64,000 nt of DNA, taken from NCBI RefSeq assembly GCF_008386565.1, contig NZ_VUKA01000002.1, positions 1 through 64,000 of the forward strand. Reading direction: 5' to 3'. Of the stretch, positions 9,035 through 17,973 are shown piece by piece (position 1 is the first letter of the stretch; each line of letters begins with the position of its first letter). A program made the translations under genes and the position numbers. Under the pieces are notes generated by a model. That model worked only from the letters and a program-made list of their open reading frames with translations, was not told the origin of the DNA and searched no databases. Source of the DNA: Teichococcus oryzae (GTDB lineage Bacteria; Pseudomonadota; Alphaproteobacteria; Acetobacterales; Acetobacteraceae).

Positions 9035-11458
9035 TCAGGGCGGGGTGGCGCAGCCCGGCTCGGGCGGCCGTGGTTCCGGCGCTTCCTGGCCGTTCCACGC
9101 GGCCAGGAAGCGGGCGCGCTCCGTCTGGTTGCCTGAGCATGGAAAGCCGGCCAGCCCGGCTTCCAGGATGCTGCCGCGGGCGGCTTCGGGCAGGACCCAG
9201 TTGAGCGGAGCCGACCTCCCGCCGGCATCCGGGCCGAGGGTGAAGGCGAAATAGTCCCGCCCTTCCTGCTGCCCGCAAAAGCCTTCCCGCAGAAAGGCGG
9301 CGCCGGAAACCGACGCTTCCCCCCGCACCTTGACCAGCGCCCCGAAGGGGGACAGCAGGAAGTCCAGCGGCGAAGGCGGCTCCACCAGCGTCGGCGCAGG
9401 AACCGCGACGCCGCAGCGCGGCACCAGCACCCTGGACGTGCCATCGGCATTCCTCAGCACCCGGCCGGGATCGCTCCAGGCCTGCACCACGAACACATGC
9501 AGCGTCGTGCCCTGGAGCCGGTGGCCGGCGGTCACGCGCAGGTCCCGGTGGGCGGCGTCCAGCGCGCGGATGGCGGCCGCCAGGGCTCCGGTGCCGAGAT
9601 TGTCGGCATAGCCGCCATCCACCACCTGCCCCTGATCCGGCGCCCCGGCATCGGGGCCACGCAACAGGCCGGGCGCCGTCACATAGGGGAACCGGGCGCT
9701 GTTGCTGACCGCCACGGTGAAGGGCAGGTCCGATCCCAGCGCGCGCATGGCGTCCACGGCGCCGGGAATGGCGGCGCAGCCCGTCGCATGGCGCCCGCAA
9801 TCCCGTGGCTGCCCCGCCTCGTCGCGCAGCGGATCGGCCACCGGCGCCGTCAGGACCAGCCGCCCATCCTCGATCCGCGTGCCGGTGGTGAACAGGAGCG
9901 GCAGCCTCGGCCGCGACGGATGCTCCGCGCCGAAGGTGCTGGCGGCCAAGCCCCTGTTCATGGGAATGCCCTGCTCCCCGAGGGCGCCTTCCCAGCTCCG
10001 CTCCAGCCATTGCGTCCGCTCCAGCGGCACGATCCCGGCCGAGGTGAGCGCGGCGGAAACCGGCCCCAGGATGCGCCACATGGCATCGCCCGAGAACAGC
10101 CCGGCCAGGGTGGGTGACAGGAAATCGGCGCCCAGCGCCTGATGCAGCCTGTCGAAGCGGGCGGGGGCGGGCTTCGCGGCCCCGCCTTCCGCCGGCGTGC
10201 CGCAGCCGATCCCCGCCTCCGCCAGGGAGGCGACATAGCCCGCCGCCCCCAGCGCCCCGCCGGATACCCCGCTGACCGCGAAAAGATGCCGCGCCGGGTC
10301 CACGCCCTGCTGCTCCAGCTCGCGCAGCACCGCGGCGGACCAGAGCGCCGCGCGCGACGCCCCGCCCGAAGCGCCGGCCAGCACCACCCGCACCCGGTTG
10401 CCCGTGGCCGGCTCGGCGCAGCTTTCGAGCCATTCCCGCGCCGCTTCCGCCAGGCTGGGCCGCTGCGGCGGCCTCGCCATTTCCCCGGATACGCGGATGG
10501 CAGTGTTGATGTTGGCAGCCGCCGACCCCGCCACCCAGAGGCCCAGCAGCAGCAGCGCCGGCCAGCGCTGCGCCGCCATCAGGCCGGCGGCGGGGGCCAG
10601 CAGGGTCATCAGGCCGCTCATGCCGGCCAGGGCGTTCGGCAGCGGCCCCACCGTCTGCGACCACCACAGCATCGGCCCGGCCCCCGTCCAGACCAGCACC
10701 GACACGGCCAGGGTGAGCAGCGCCAGGACCGCCGGGGCCCAGGGGGTCAGCGGCGCGCTGGCCCAGGCGAGGCGCGCCCAGCCGCGCCAGCCCGAGGGCC
10801 GGCCGCCGGTCCAGGGCCATAATTCGTCATGCAGCATCACGCGGTTCCACAGGGACGGCTTCAGAACCTGCCCCGCGTGCCGCCTCCGCCGCCAGGCCAG
10901 GGCGAACAGCGCCACCGCCACGCCAAGAACCAGCGCGGCCAGCACCAGCAATTGCCCGTCCCGCATGAGGTCGCGGCTGGACAGGATGGCGATCAGGGCG
11001 GCGATGGCCGGGGCCAGGGCCAGGAGGCGCGGCAGCCAGGCCCAGCTCCGGCTCGGCTCATGGCCAGGCCTGCGCCTTCCCGTGGCGGGACCGGGAGGCA
11101 GCAGCGCCGCATCCCGGGCCAGGTTGAGCGACCAGCGGCCCCAGAACCAGCAGACCACGCCCAGCAGGAACACGGCAGCGGCCAGCAGAATGAACTGCAC
11201 GGCCCCTTCGGTGCCGGCGATCATGTGCCGCACCTGTTCCGGCACGGTGAGCGCGGCCACGCCGGTGACGGTGAAGGCGAAGGGAACCCGCGCATGCCAG
11301 ATCGCCAGGCGCATGCCGGGCCAGGCGATCAGCAGCCCGCCAAGCCCCAGGCTGACGCCGGCCCAGCCCCAATCCTGCCTTCCGGACCAGAAGCCCAGCC
11401 CCGCCATCGCCAGGATGGCGACCGCCACCCATCGCGCGGCCACAAGCCCTTTCCTCAC
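9035..11458 (-). CDS. Polytopic membrane protein with C-terminal patatin-like phospholipase domain
   Basis: An 807-aa protein. The N-terminal ~300 residues contain several hydrophobic segments (for example LLAAAVFLLGVVCWFWG and LLVLAALVLGVAVALFALA) separated by basic loops. The C-terminal part has the patatin catalytic dyad: a glycine-rich oxyanion stretch VVLAGASGGASRAA, nucleophile S399 in SGVSGGALG (GxSxG), and D614 in VVDGGYADNLG (DGG). A lipid acyl hydrolase of the inner membrane is the likely role. Cysteines cluster in the C-terminal region, which extends about 190 residues past the DGG. It converges with the CoA-transferase gene with an 11-bp gap. Confidence 0.82.
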   Translation of the reverse strand: MRKGLVAARWVAVAILAMAGLGFWSGRQDWGWAGVSLGLGGLLIAWPGMRLAIWHARVPFAFTVTGVAALTVPEQVRHMIAGTEGAVQFILLAAAVFLLGVVCWFWGRWSLNLARDAALLPPGPATGRRRPGHEPSRSWAWLPRLLALAPAIAALIAILSSRDLMRDGQLLVLAALVLGVAVALFALAWRRRRHAGQVLKPSLWNRVMLHDELWPWTGGRPSGWRGWARLAWASAPLTPWAPAVLALLTLAVSVLVWTGAGPMLWWSQTVGPLPNALAGMSGLMTLLAPAAGLMAAQRWPALLLLGLWVAGSAAANINTAIRVSGEMARPPQRPSLAEAAREWLESCAEPATGNRVRVVLAGASGGASRAALWSAAVLRELEQQGVDPARHLFAVSGVSGGALGAAGYVASLAEAGIGCGTPAEGGAAKPAPARFDRLHQALGADFLSPTLAGLFSGDAMWRILGPVSAALTSAGIVPLERTQWLERSWEGALGEQGIPMNRGLAASTFGAEHPSRPRLPLLFTTGTRIEDGRLVLTAPVADPLRDEAGQPRDCGRHATGCAAIPGAVDAMRALGSDLPFTVAVSNSARFPYVTAPGLLRGPDAGAPDQGQVVDGGYADNLGTGALAAAIRALDAAHRDLRVTAGHRLQGTTLHVFVVQAWSDPGRVLRNADGTSRVLVPRCGVAVPAPTLVEPPSPLDFLLSPFGALVKVRGEASVSGAAFLREGFCGQQEGRDYFAFTLGPDAGGRSAPLNWVLPEAARGSILEAGLAGFPCSGNQTERARFLAAWNGQEAPEPRPPEPGCATPP

Positions 11459-11674
11459 GGCACCGGCCCCCGCTGGCTCGCTTCCCCGGCACCATCCACG
11501 CCAATTCGTTCCATTTCAACAACGATTATGCGCGCCGCCGGGCAGGGTGCCGGGTGGGGATGCCAGGTGGGGATGCCAGGTGGGAGGCCAAGCGGTGGGG
11601 GGCGACTTCCCGCTTGACTTGGCCCGCTTCCATTCGGGATGTCGGGCGGCCAAGACAAGGAAACGCCCCACACC

Positions 11675-12859
11675 ATGCGCATCACGCGGATCCGCGAAGC
11701 CGTCGCGCCCATCAGCAGCGACATCGCCAACGCCTATATCGACTTCTCCAAGATGACGGCCAGCATCGTCGCCGTCACGGTGGAGGATGGGAATGGCCGC
11801 TCGGCCACCGGCTTCGGCTTCAACTCCAATGGCCGCTACGCCCAGCCGGGCCTGCTGCGGGAGCGCTTCATCCCCCGCCTGGCGGAAGCGCCGGAAGCCC
11901 TGCTGTCCACGCCCGAGGGCACGCTGAACCCGGCCGGCGCCTGGGCCGCCATGATGCGGAACGAGAAGCCGGGCGGGCATGGCGAACGCTCGGTCGCCGT
12001 CGGCGTGCTGGACATGGCGCTGTGGGACGCCGCGGCGAAGCTGGAAGGCGTGCCGCTGTGGAAGCTGCTGGCCAACCGCTACCGCCAGGGCGAGGCCGAT
12101 GACACCGCCTGGATCTACGCCGCCGGCGGCTACTACTACCCTGGCAAGGGCGTCGATCAGCTGGTCGAGGAAATGCGCCGCTATCTCGGCATGGGCTATT
12201 CGGTGGTGAAGATGAAGATCGGCGGCGCCCCCGGCACGCCGCTGCGCGATGCGCTGAAGGAGGATGTCGCGCGCATCGAGGCGGTGCTGGCGCTGCTGGG
12301 CGGCGATGGCTCGCGCCTTTGCGTGGACGTCAATGGCCGCTTCGGGTTGCACGCGGCGCTGAGCTATGCCGCCGCCCTCGCCCCCTACAAGCTGCGCTGG
12401 TACGAGGAGCCGCTGGACCCGCTGGACTACAGCACCCACGCGGCGCTGGCCGAGCATTACGCCGGCCCCATCGCCACCGGCGAGAACCTGTTCTCGGTGC
12501 AGGACGCGCGCAACCTGATCCGCCATGGCGGGCTGCGGCCGGATCGCGACATCCTGCAATTCGACCCCGCCCTGTCCTACGGCCTGGTGGAATATCTGCG
12601 CACGCTGGAGATGCTGGCCGCCCATGGCTGGTCGCCCCGCCGCTGCGTGCCGCATGGCGGGCACCAGTTTGCGCTCAACATCGCGACCGGGCTCGGCCTT
12701 GGCGGCAATGAAAGCTATCCGGAGGTGTTCGCGCCCTTTGGCGGCTTCGCCGACGACACGCCGGTGCAGGACAGCCGCATCCGCATGCATGACACGCCCG
12801 GCATCGGTTTCGAGCGGAAATCGGCGCTTTACGCCGTGCTGCGGCAATTGGCCGAATGA
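11675..12859 (+). CDS. D(-)-tartrate dehydratase (enolase superfamily)
   Basis: The 394-aa protein resembles, along its whole length, the characterised Bradyrhizobium D-tartrate dehydratase as I remember it. Shared segments include NAYIDFSKMT, GFGFNSNGRYAQ, NEKPGGHGERSVAVG, YAAGGYYYPGKG and PHGGHQFALN. It should convert D-tartrate to oxaloacetate with Mg2+. The KxK catalytic motif is K179-M-K181 in VVKMKIGG, metal ligands lie in VDVNGRF and YEEPLDP, and the general acid/base His is H327. An upstream in-frame ATG (11639) exists, but the ATG at 11675 aligns with the family N-terminus. ATGA-overlaps ogt downstream. Confidence 0.85.
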   Translation: MRITRIREAVAPISSDIANAYIDFSKMTASIVAVTVEDGNGRSATGFGFNSNGRYAQPGLLRERFIPRLAEAPEALLSTPEGTLNPAGAWAAMMRNEKPGGHGERSVAVGVLDMALWDAAAKLEGVPLWKLLANRYRQGEADDTAWIYAAGGYYYPGKGVDQLVEEMRRYLGMGYSVVKMKIGGAPGTPLRDALKEDVARIEAVLALLGGDGSRLCVDVNGRFGLHAALSYAAALAPYKLRWYEEPLDPLDYSTHAALAEHYAGPIATGENLFSVQDARNLIRHGGLRPDRDILQFDPALSYGLVEYLRTLEMLAAHGWSPRRCVPHGGHQFALNIATGLGLGGNESYPEVFAPFGGFADDTPVQDSRIRMHDTPGIGFERKSALYAVLRQLAE

Positions 12860-13383
12860 TCCTCGGCCTGGAGCGGGTGGCCTCGCCCATCGGGCCGGTG
12901 CTGCTGGTGTCCGATGGGCGCTCGCTCCTGGCGCTGGAGTTCGACGAACCGGAAGAACGGTTGCTGCCGCTGCTGCGCCGCCGCTTCGGGTCCAGCCTCC
13001 TTTTGCGGGAGGCCGTGACCGGCTTCGCCCCCGCCCTGCGCGCCTATTTCAACGGGGCGCTGGAGGCGCTGGATGGCTGGCCCCTCGATCCGGGCGGGAC
13101 GCCGTTCCAGCAACGCTGCTGGGCGGCGCTGCGCGCCATTCCGGCCGGGCAGACCCGCAGCTATGGCCGGGTCGCCGCGGATCTCGGCCTGCCGCGCGCG
13201 GCCCGCGCCGTCGGCTTGGCCAATGCGCTGAACCCGGTCAGCATCGCGATCCCGTGCCACCGGCTGGTGGGCCATGACGGCGCCCTCACCGGCTATGGCG
13301 GCGGGCTGGAGCGCAAGCGCTGGCTGCTGCGGCACGAAGCTGCCAGCATGGGCTCGACCGTGGATGGCGCTTCGGTAAGCTGA
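12856..13383 (+). CDS. ogt: Methylated-DNA-protein cysteine methyltransferase (Ogt type)
   Basis: A suicide repair enzyme that takes O6-alkyl groups from guanine. The 175-aa product has the acceptor motif IPCHRLV with C134, the HTH segment GRVAADLGLPRAARAVG, and the N-terminal RNase-H-like domain of Ogt. Start is coupled to the tartrate dehydratase stop by an ATGA overlap, so expression depends on that transcript; there is no Ada regulatory domain. Why DNA repair is coupled to a dehydratase is unclear. Size is normal for the family. Confidence 0.93.
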   Translation: MILGLERVASPIGPVLLVSDGRSLLALEFDEPEERLLPLLRRRFGSSLLLREAVTGFAPALRAYFNGALEALDGWPLDPGGTPFQQRCWAALRAIPAGQTRSYGRVAADLGLPRAARAVGLANALNPVSIAIPCHRLVGHDGALTGYGGGLERKRWLLRHEAASMGSTVDGASVS

Positions 13384-13407
13384 CCCGCCCACAGCCTGGA
13401 TTCCCCG

Positions 13408-14889
13408 ATGCACAACTGGTCCCGCGCCACCGCCACCGCCCAGCAGATCGCCGCCGGATGGGCGGGCGGGCCGGGCGGGGCCATCGTGCTGTTCGACTCC
13501 GGCGGGCCGGTCCAGGCGGTGGCGGGCGGCCTCGCCAGCCTGGAGCACGGGCTGGCCTTCACACCCGATACGCCCAACCGCTACGCCTCGATCAGCAAGC
13601 ACTTCCTGGCGGCGACGCTGCTGCTGGAAGGCGTGCCGATGGAAGCGCCGCTCGGCGCCCTGCTTCCCGGCCTGCCGGCCGCCCTGGCGGAGCTGCCGCT
13701 CGGCCGCGCCCTGGACATGACCGGCGCCGTGCCGGATGCGATGGAGCTGCTGTGGCAGCAGGGCGCGCCCTTCACCGCATCCCTCGGCGCCGAGGCGGTG
13801 TTCGGCCTGCTGCGGCGCCTGCCGGGGCTTTGCGCCGCGCCCGGCACGGAGATGGCTTATTCCAATTCCGGCTGGCGCCTGGCGCAGCGCATCCTGCCCG
13901 ACTACCCGGCGGCGCTCCGGCAGCGCCTGCTGGAGCCGCTCGGCCTGCCCATCGCCTTTCCGCTGGACGAGGCGGAAGCGGTGCCCGGCCTCGCCACCGG
14001 CTACTGGCAGGATGGGGCGGCGTGGCGGCGCGGACGCTACGGGATGCATTTCTCCGCCTCGGGCGGGCTGGCAGGCAGCGCCAACGCGCTGGCGCGCTGG
14101 GCCGCCGCGCTGATGGCAGGGCGTGGTCCCCTTTCCGGCATGCTGGAGCGGCTTGCCGCGCCGCGCGCCTTCACCGATGGCACGCCCTCCGCCTACCGGC
14201 TGGGGCTGGTGGAAACGGCGCTGGGCGGCACGCGGCTGCTGGCGCATGGCGGCTCCCTGCCCGGCTACCGCAACCACCTGCTGCTGGCGCCGGAGCAAGG
14301 GGTGGGCGTGGCGCTGCTCACCAACCGGGAGGAGGAGGCGCTGTGGCCGGCGCTGCGCGTCATGGCCGCGCTGCTGGGCGAGGCCATGCCGGAGCCCGCC
14401 GCCAACCCCACCGGCCTTTACGCCAGCGCGGAAGGTCCCTTCTGGGCGGAGCTGACGCCGGGCGCCATCAGCGTCATGGGCGGCCATGAGGCGCTGGTGG
14501 CGGATGGGGATGGCGGCTTCCGCTCCCTGCCCGCCTATCTGGAGATGCGCCTGCGCGTGGCGCCGGATGGCGCGCTGGAGGGGCGGATCGGCGGCGCGCC
14601 CCGTCGCCTGCTGCCGGTGCCTCCTGGGCTGGCGCCCGACCCCGCCTTGGCGGGGCAATGGCGGGATGACCTGCTGGGCGCGGAGCTGCTGATCCGCCCC
14701 GATGGCAGCGCCCGCTTCCCCTGGGCCGGCAGCCTGGGTGCGGAAACCACCCTGACGCCGCTTCCGGGCGGGCGGGCCCTGGCCTCGCTCACCCATGGCC
14801 CCTGGCGGCACCGGCCCTGCCTTTGGCTGGAAGACGGGGCGCTGCGCCTGGCCAGCCACCGCGCCCGCATCCTGCGCTTCCGCCGATAA
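13408..14889 (+). CDS. Serine hydrolase of the penicillin-binding/D-aminopeptidase family
   Basis: Class C β-lactamase fold with S61-x-x-K64 (SISK), Y151-S-N153 (YSNSGW) and a C-terminal HGG triad (LLAHGGSLPGY). Beyond about residue 320 there are two extra β-rich domains, the layout of the Ochrobactrum D-aminopeptidase DAP, which releases N-terminal D-residues. The 493-aa length is close to DAP (about 520). No signal peptide, so cytoplasmic. It lies 24 bp after ogt and 17 bp before a peptide-type binding protein, which fits a role in catabolising small D-amino-acid peptides or amides. The substrate is inference. Confidence 0.8.
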   Translation: MHNWSRATATAQQIAAGWAGGPGGAIVLFDSGGPVQAVAGGLASLEHGLAFTPDTPNRYASISKHFLAATLLLEGVPMEAPLGALLPGLPAALAELPLGRALDMTGAVPDAMELLWQQGAPFTASLGAEAVFGLLRRLPGLCAAPGTEMAYSNSGWRLAQRILPDYPAALRQRLLEPLGLPIAFPLDEAEAVPGLATGYWQDGAAWRRGRYGMHFSASGGLAGSANALARWAAALMAGRGPLSGMLERLAAPRAFTDGTPSAYRLGLVETALGGTRLLAHGGSLPGYRNHLLLAPEQGVGVALLTNREEEALWPALRVMAALLGEAMPEPAANPTGLYASAEGPFWAELTPGAISVMGGHEALVADGDGGFRSLPAYLEMRLRVAPDGALEGRIGGAPRRLLPVPPGLAPDPALAGQWRDDLLGAELLIRPDGSARFPWAGSLGAETTLTPLPGGRALASLTHGPWRHRPCLWLEDGALRLASHRARILRFRR

Positions 14890-14906
14890 CAACAAGGAAC
14901 CTGTCC

Positions 14907-16502
14907 ATGAAAGCTGTTCGCCGGTGGCTGCTCCTCGCTGCCGCCCTGCATGGCCTCGCGCCCGTGGCCGATGCCGCCGCCCAGACCCCGACCGCGCCGG
15001 AGCGCGTGCTGCGCGTCGCCCCGCATGCCGACCTGAAGACGCTGGACCCGGTCTTCGCCTCCATCGTCATCACCCGCATGCACGGGCTGATGATCTACGA
15101 AACCCTGTTCGCCTGGGATTCCAAGCTGCAGCCGCATCCGCAGATGGTGGACAGCTTCTCCACCGCGCCGGACGGGCTTTCCTGGAGCTTCACCCTGCGG
15201 CCGGGGCTGAAATTCCATGACGGCCAGCCGGTGACCTCCCGCGATGTCATCGCCTCGCTCAAGCGCTGGATGGCGCGGGACACGGTGGGCGGCAAGGTCG
15301 CCGAATATGCCGACGGGATGGAGGCGGTGGATGAGCGCAGCTTCATCATCCGCCTGAGGAAGCCGATGTCGATGCTGCCCTTCGCCCTCGGCTCGGCGGT
15401 GGGGCAGATCCCGGTGATTATGCGGGAAAGCGATGCCAGCACCGATCCCATGCGCCCGGTGACGGAGGTGATCGGCAGCGGCCCGTTCCGCTTCAACCGC
15501 GCCGAATGGCGCAGCGGCGCGCGCATCGTCTATGACCGCAACCCGGATTACGTGCCGCGCCCGGAACCGGCGGACGGTCTGGCCGGCGGCCGGGTCGTGA
15601 AGGTGGACCGCGTCGAGTGGATCATCATGCCCGATGCCGCCACCGCCGCCGCCGCGTTGCAGACCGGCGAGATCGACATCTGGGAACAGCCCAGCCAGGA
15701 CCTGGTGCCGGTGGTCGCCCGCTCCCGCGACGTGAAGGTGGAGCGGTATTCCAACCTGTCCAACCAGGCCATGCTGCGGCCCAACCACCTTTACCCGCCC
15801 TTCAACGACCCGCGCGCCCGGCTCGCCCTCGCCTATGCCACGGACCAGGGGGATTTCCTCGCCGCCGGCTTCGGCGACGAGCAATGGTGGAAGCGCTGCC
15901 ATTCCTATTTCGTCTGCGGCAGCCCAAACGGCACCGAGGCGGGCACGGAAGCCTATGCGAAGCCGAACCTGGAGACCGCGCGGCGGCTGCTGGCCGAAAG
16001 CGGCTACAAGGGCGAGCGGATCGTGCTGAACTCCTCCTACGACATCGCGCCGATCGGCCGCATGGCGGAGGTGGCGGCGGAGGCGCTGAAGAAGGTCGGC
16101 TTCAATGTGGACCTGCAATTCTCCGACTGGGGCACGGTGACGACGCGGCAGCAGAATCGCGGCCCGGTGGCCGATGGCGGCTGGAACCTGTTCGTCACCA
16201 CCGCCTCCGGCGCCACCATGCAGTCGCCCATCACCAATATCGGCACCAACATGGCCTGCGGCGGCAAGTCCTGGGCGGGCTGGCCCTGCGACGAGGAGGC
16301 CGAGCACCTGCGCGGCGCCGTGGTGGACGCGCCGGACGAGGCGGCCCGCAAGCTCGCGACCGATGCGCTGCACAAGCGGCTGGCGGAGGTGCAGCCCTAT
16401 CGTGTGCTGGGTCAGTACGACCAGCCCTATGCGCGGCGGACCAATGTGTCCGGCATGCTGGCGGCGCCGGTGATGCTGTTCTGGAACATCGAGAAGAAAT
16501 AA
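14907..16502 (+). CDS. ABC transporter substrate-binding protein, family 5 (peptide/nickel/opine type)
   Basis: The secreted solute receptor has a clear signal peptide (MKAVRRWLLLAAALHGLAP ... ADAAA), then the family-5 opening VLRVAPHADLKTLDPVF, LMIYETLF and LKFHDGQPVTSRDV. The 531-aa length is typical of DppA/OppA proteins. The ATG at 14907 has AAGGAA 7 nt upstream; the in-frame extension into the previous gene is rejected. No permease or ATPase gene follows: the next genes are a convergent acetyltransferase and a membrane protein, so it is an orphan receptor in this window. It ends the tartrate dehydratase/ogt/aminopeptidase unit. Confidence 0.92.
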   Translation: MKAVRRWLLLAAALHGLAPVADAAAQTPTAPERVLRVAPHADLKTLDPVFASIVITRMHGLMIYETLFAWDSKLQPHPQMVDSFSTAPDGLSWSFTLRPGLKFHDGQPVTSRDVIASLKRWMARDTVGGKVAEYADGMEAVDERSFIIRLRKPMSMLPFALGSAVGQIPVIMRESDASTDPMRPVTEVIGSGPFRFNRAEWRSGARIVYDRNPDYVPRPEPADGLAGGRVVKVDRVEWIIMPDAATAAAALQTGEIDIWEQPSQDLVPVVARSRDVKVERYSNLSNQAMLRPNHLYPPFNDPRARLALAYATDQGDFLAAGFGDEQWWKRCHSYFVCGSPNGTEAGTEAYAKPNLETARRLLAESGYKGERIVLNSSYDIAPIGRMAEVAAEALKKVGFNVDLQFSDWGTVTTRQQNRGPVADGGWNLFVTTASGATMQSPITNIGTNMACGGKSWAGWPCDEEAEHLRGAVVDAPDEAARKLATDALHKRLAEVQPYRVLGQYDQPYARRTNVSGMLAAPVMLFWNIEKK

Positions 16503-16592
16503 GGGATCGCTTTTTTTTTGCGGGGTGTCCGCCCCCTCAGACACCCCCGGCCCACCAAGCCGGGAGTGGCTGGAATGGGCGGAAAGCGGATA

Positions 16593-17108
16593 TCAGGCCG
16601 AGCCGAAGGCGGGATGGAACAAGACCTCGCCTGCCGGCTGATCTCCCCGCAGGCGAAGGCGCTGGAAATATTCCGCCGGAACTCCGGCCAATGTGAGGCC
16701 GGGGTCCGGTTCGAAGCCGAAGCGGGCGTAATAGGCGGGGTCACCCAGCACGACGCATCCGCCCGCCCCCTGCGCCCGAAGCCGGTTCAACCCGTCTTCG
16801 ATCAGAAGCCGGCCGATGCCCCGCCGCCGCTGGCTGTGCTCAACAGCCACGGGACCGAGGCCAAACCAGTCGGACAGCTTCCCGGCGATCATGACCGGGG
16901 AGAACGCGACATGCCCCATGACCGCACCGCCCTCAACCGCGACAAGGGAAAGCGTCAGGGCGCCGCCCGCTCGGAGGGCATCGACGATGTCGGCTTCCAT
17001 GCCGCTGCCATGAGGCGCGTCCTGAAAGGCCGCCCTCACGAGGGAACGGATCGGCTGCTTGTCGGTGGCATTCTCGGGACGAATGAACATGCCGCCGACA
17101 TGCAGCAT
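16593..17108 (-). CDS. GNAT-family N-acetyltransferase (YhbS-like)
   Basis: Acetyl-CoA dependent transferase. The sequence begins FIRPENATD, has the core β4 strand GLGPVAVEHSQR and the pyrophosphate-binding RRRGIGRLLIEDGL (Q/RxxGxG/A). It then has the YhbS-like GDPAYYARFGFEPDPGL, in which the YYxRFGF signature is strong. 171 aa from ATG 17108; the second ATG at 17090 would place the β1 strand nearer the N-terminus as in relatives, and neither has a convincing Shine-Dalgarno. Substrate unknown. Convergent with the binding-protein gene. Confidence 0.88.
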   Translation of the reverse strand: MLHVGGMFIRPENATDKQPIRSLVRAAFQDAPHGSGMEADIVDALRAGGALTLSLVAVEGGAVMGHVAFSPVMIAGKLSDWFGLGPVAVEHSQRRRGIGRLLIEDGLNRLRAQGAGGCVVLGDPAYYARFGFEPDPGLTLAGVPAEYFQRLRLRGDQPAGEVLFHPAFGSA

Positions 17109-17301
17109 GGCAGGCCATCAAGGATCAAGCGCCGCCATGGGCCAGGCGCCGCGATCGCCTGGCCCGGCCGGATGGGACGGAGGACGGGCATGGCCAGGAA
17201 TGGTGGAAGACATGGAAGCGCGGATAAGCCGCCATGATAAACATGCTTTTGGTTGAAAAATCGGCATGATCGTTGTTGCCTGATGGATCTCTCGCGACGC
17301 C

Positions 17302-17880
17302 ATGAAGACGACCGACACCGACTTGTCGCCCCGCTTCCAGCCTTCGCCCCTGCGCCCGGGCGCCTGGCTCTACTGGCCGTTCTGGCCCGGCTTGTTTCTG
17401 GCGGAATTGCCGGACGAGATGGTTGTGCGCCGGTATCTGGCCCAGGAAAAATCAGCCGCGATGCTGAAGCCGCTGCTTTTGATCCCGATCTGCACCGCAA
17501 CAACATTCCTGAAGCCTGGCTTGCTGACCATTCTGGGTGGCCTTGGTGTTCTTGTGGCAGTGCTGGCCGGCCTTTCCCTGCGGCAGATACGCCGCCTTGG
17601 CGGGCGCCGTGTGGCGCGGCACCATTGGAAAGGGCCGTTATTCCCTTTTGACCCGAAAGCGTTCAAGGGACGGTCAACAAGGAAGATGCTGGTGGCGTGC
17701 ATCTTCATGATTGTCCTGGCGCTGCTTCTGGCGGCCTGGACGGTGGCCCTCGTTGCGATCGGCGACTGGAGCGATGATCGAGCCTTGCTCGTGCCGCTGT
17801 CCGCTGTCGGATGTGCTGCTCTGGCACGCCTTGCCTGGCGCAACTGGCGGCGCCTTCGGCTGGCCCGCAACGAGGCCTGA
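17302..17880 (+). CDS. Hypothetical integral membrane protein (192 aa)
   Basis: No family recognised. Four hydrophobic stretches are visible: a weak one near residue 22, then about 56-95 (LLLIPICTATTFL and LLTILGGLGVLVAVLAGLSL), 128-150 (MLVACIFMIVLALLLAA) and 160-178. Basic residues flank the third (RSTRKM) and the C-terminus (RNWRRLRLARNEA), consistent with cytoplasmic loops. The coding sequence is less GC-rich than its neighbours, hinting at later arrival. It stands alone between a convergent SDR gene and a divergent GNAT gene. Confidence 0.72.
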   Translation: MKTTDTDLSPRFQPSPLRPGAWLYWPFWPGLFLAELPDEMVVRRYLAQEKSAAMLKPLLLIPICTATTFLKPGLLTILGGLGVLVAVLAGLSLRQIRRLGGRRVARHHWKGPLFPFDPKAFKGRSTRKMLVACIFMIVLALLLAAWTVALVAIGDWSDDRALLVPLSAVGCAALARLAWRNWRRLRLARNEA

Positions 17881-17973
17881 GGCGGCAAAGATCGGTCAGG
17901 TCCGTCTTGTAGGTAGCAGGCCCTGGCGGGAAGGGCCCGGCGGGGCGGCGCCCCTCATGGCAGGCCTCCCCCT

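Noticed and set aside
16511-16547. T9 run plus GGGGTGTC/GACACCCC inverted repeat as an intrinsic terminator
   Set aside because: The T tract precedes the stem on the plus strand and would be an A tract after it on the minus strand, so neither strand has stem followed by U-run.
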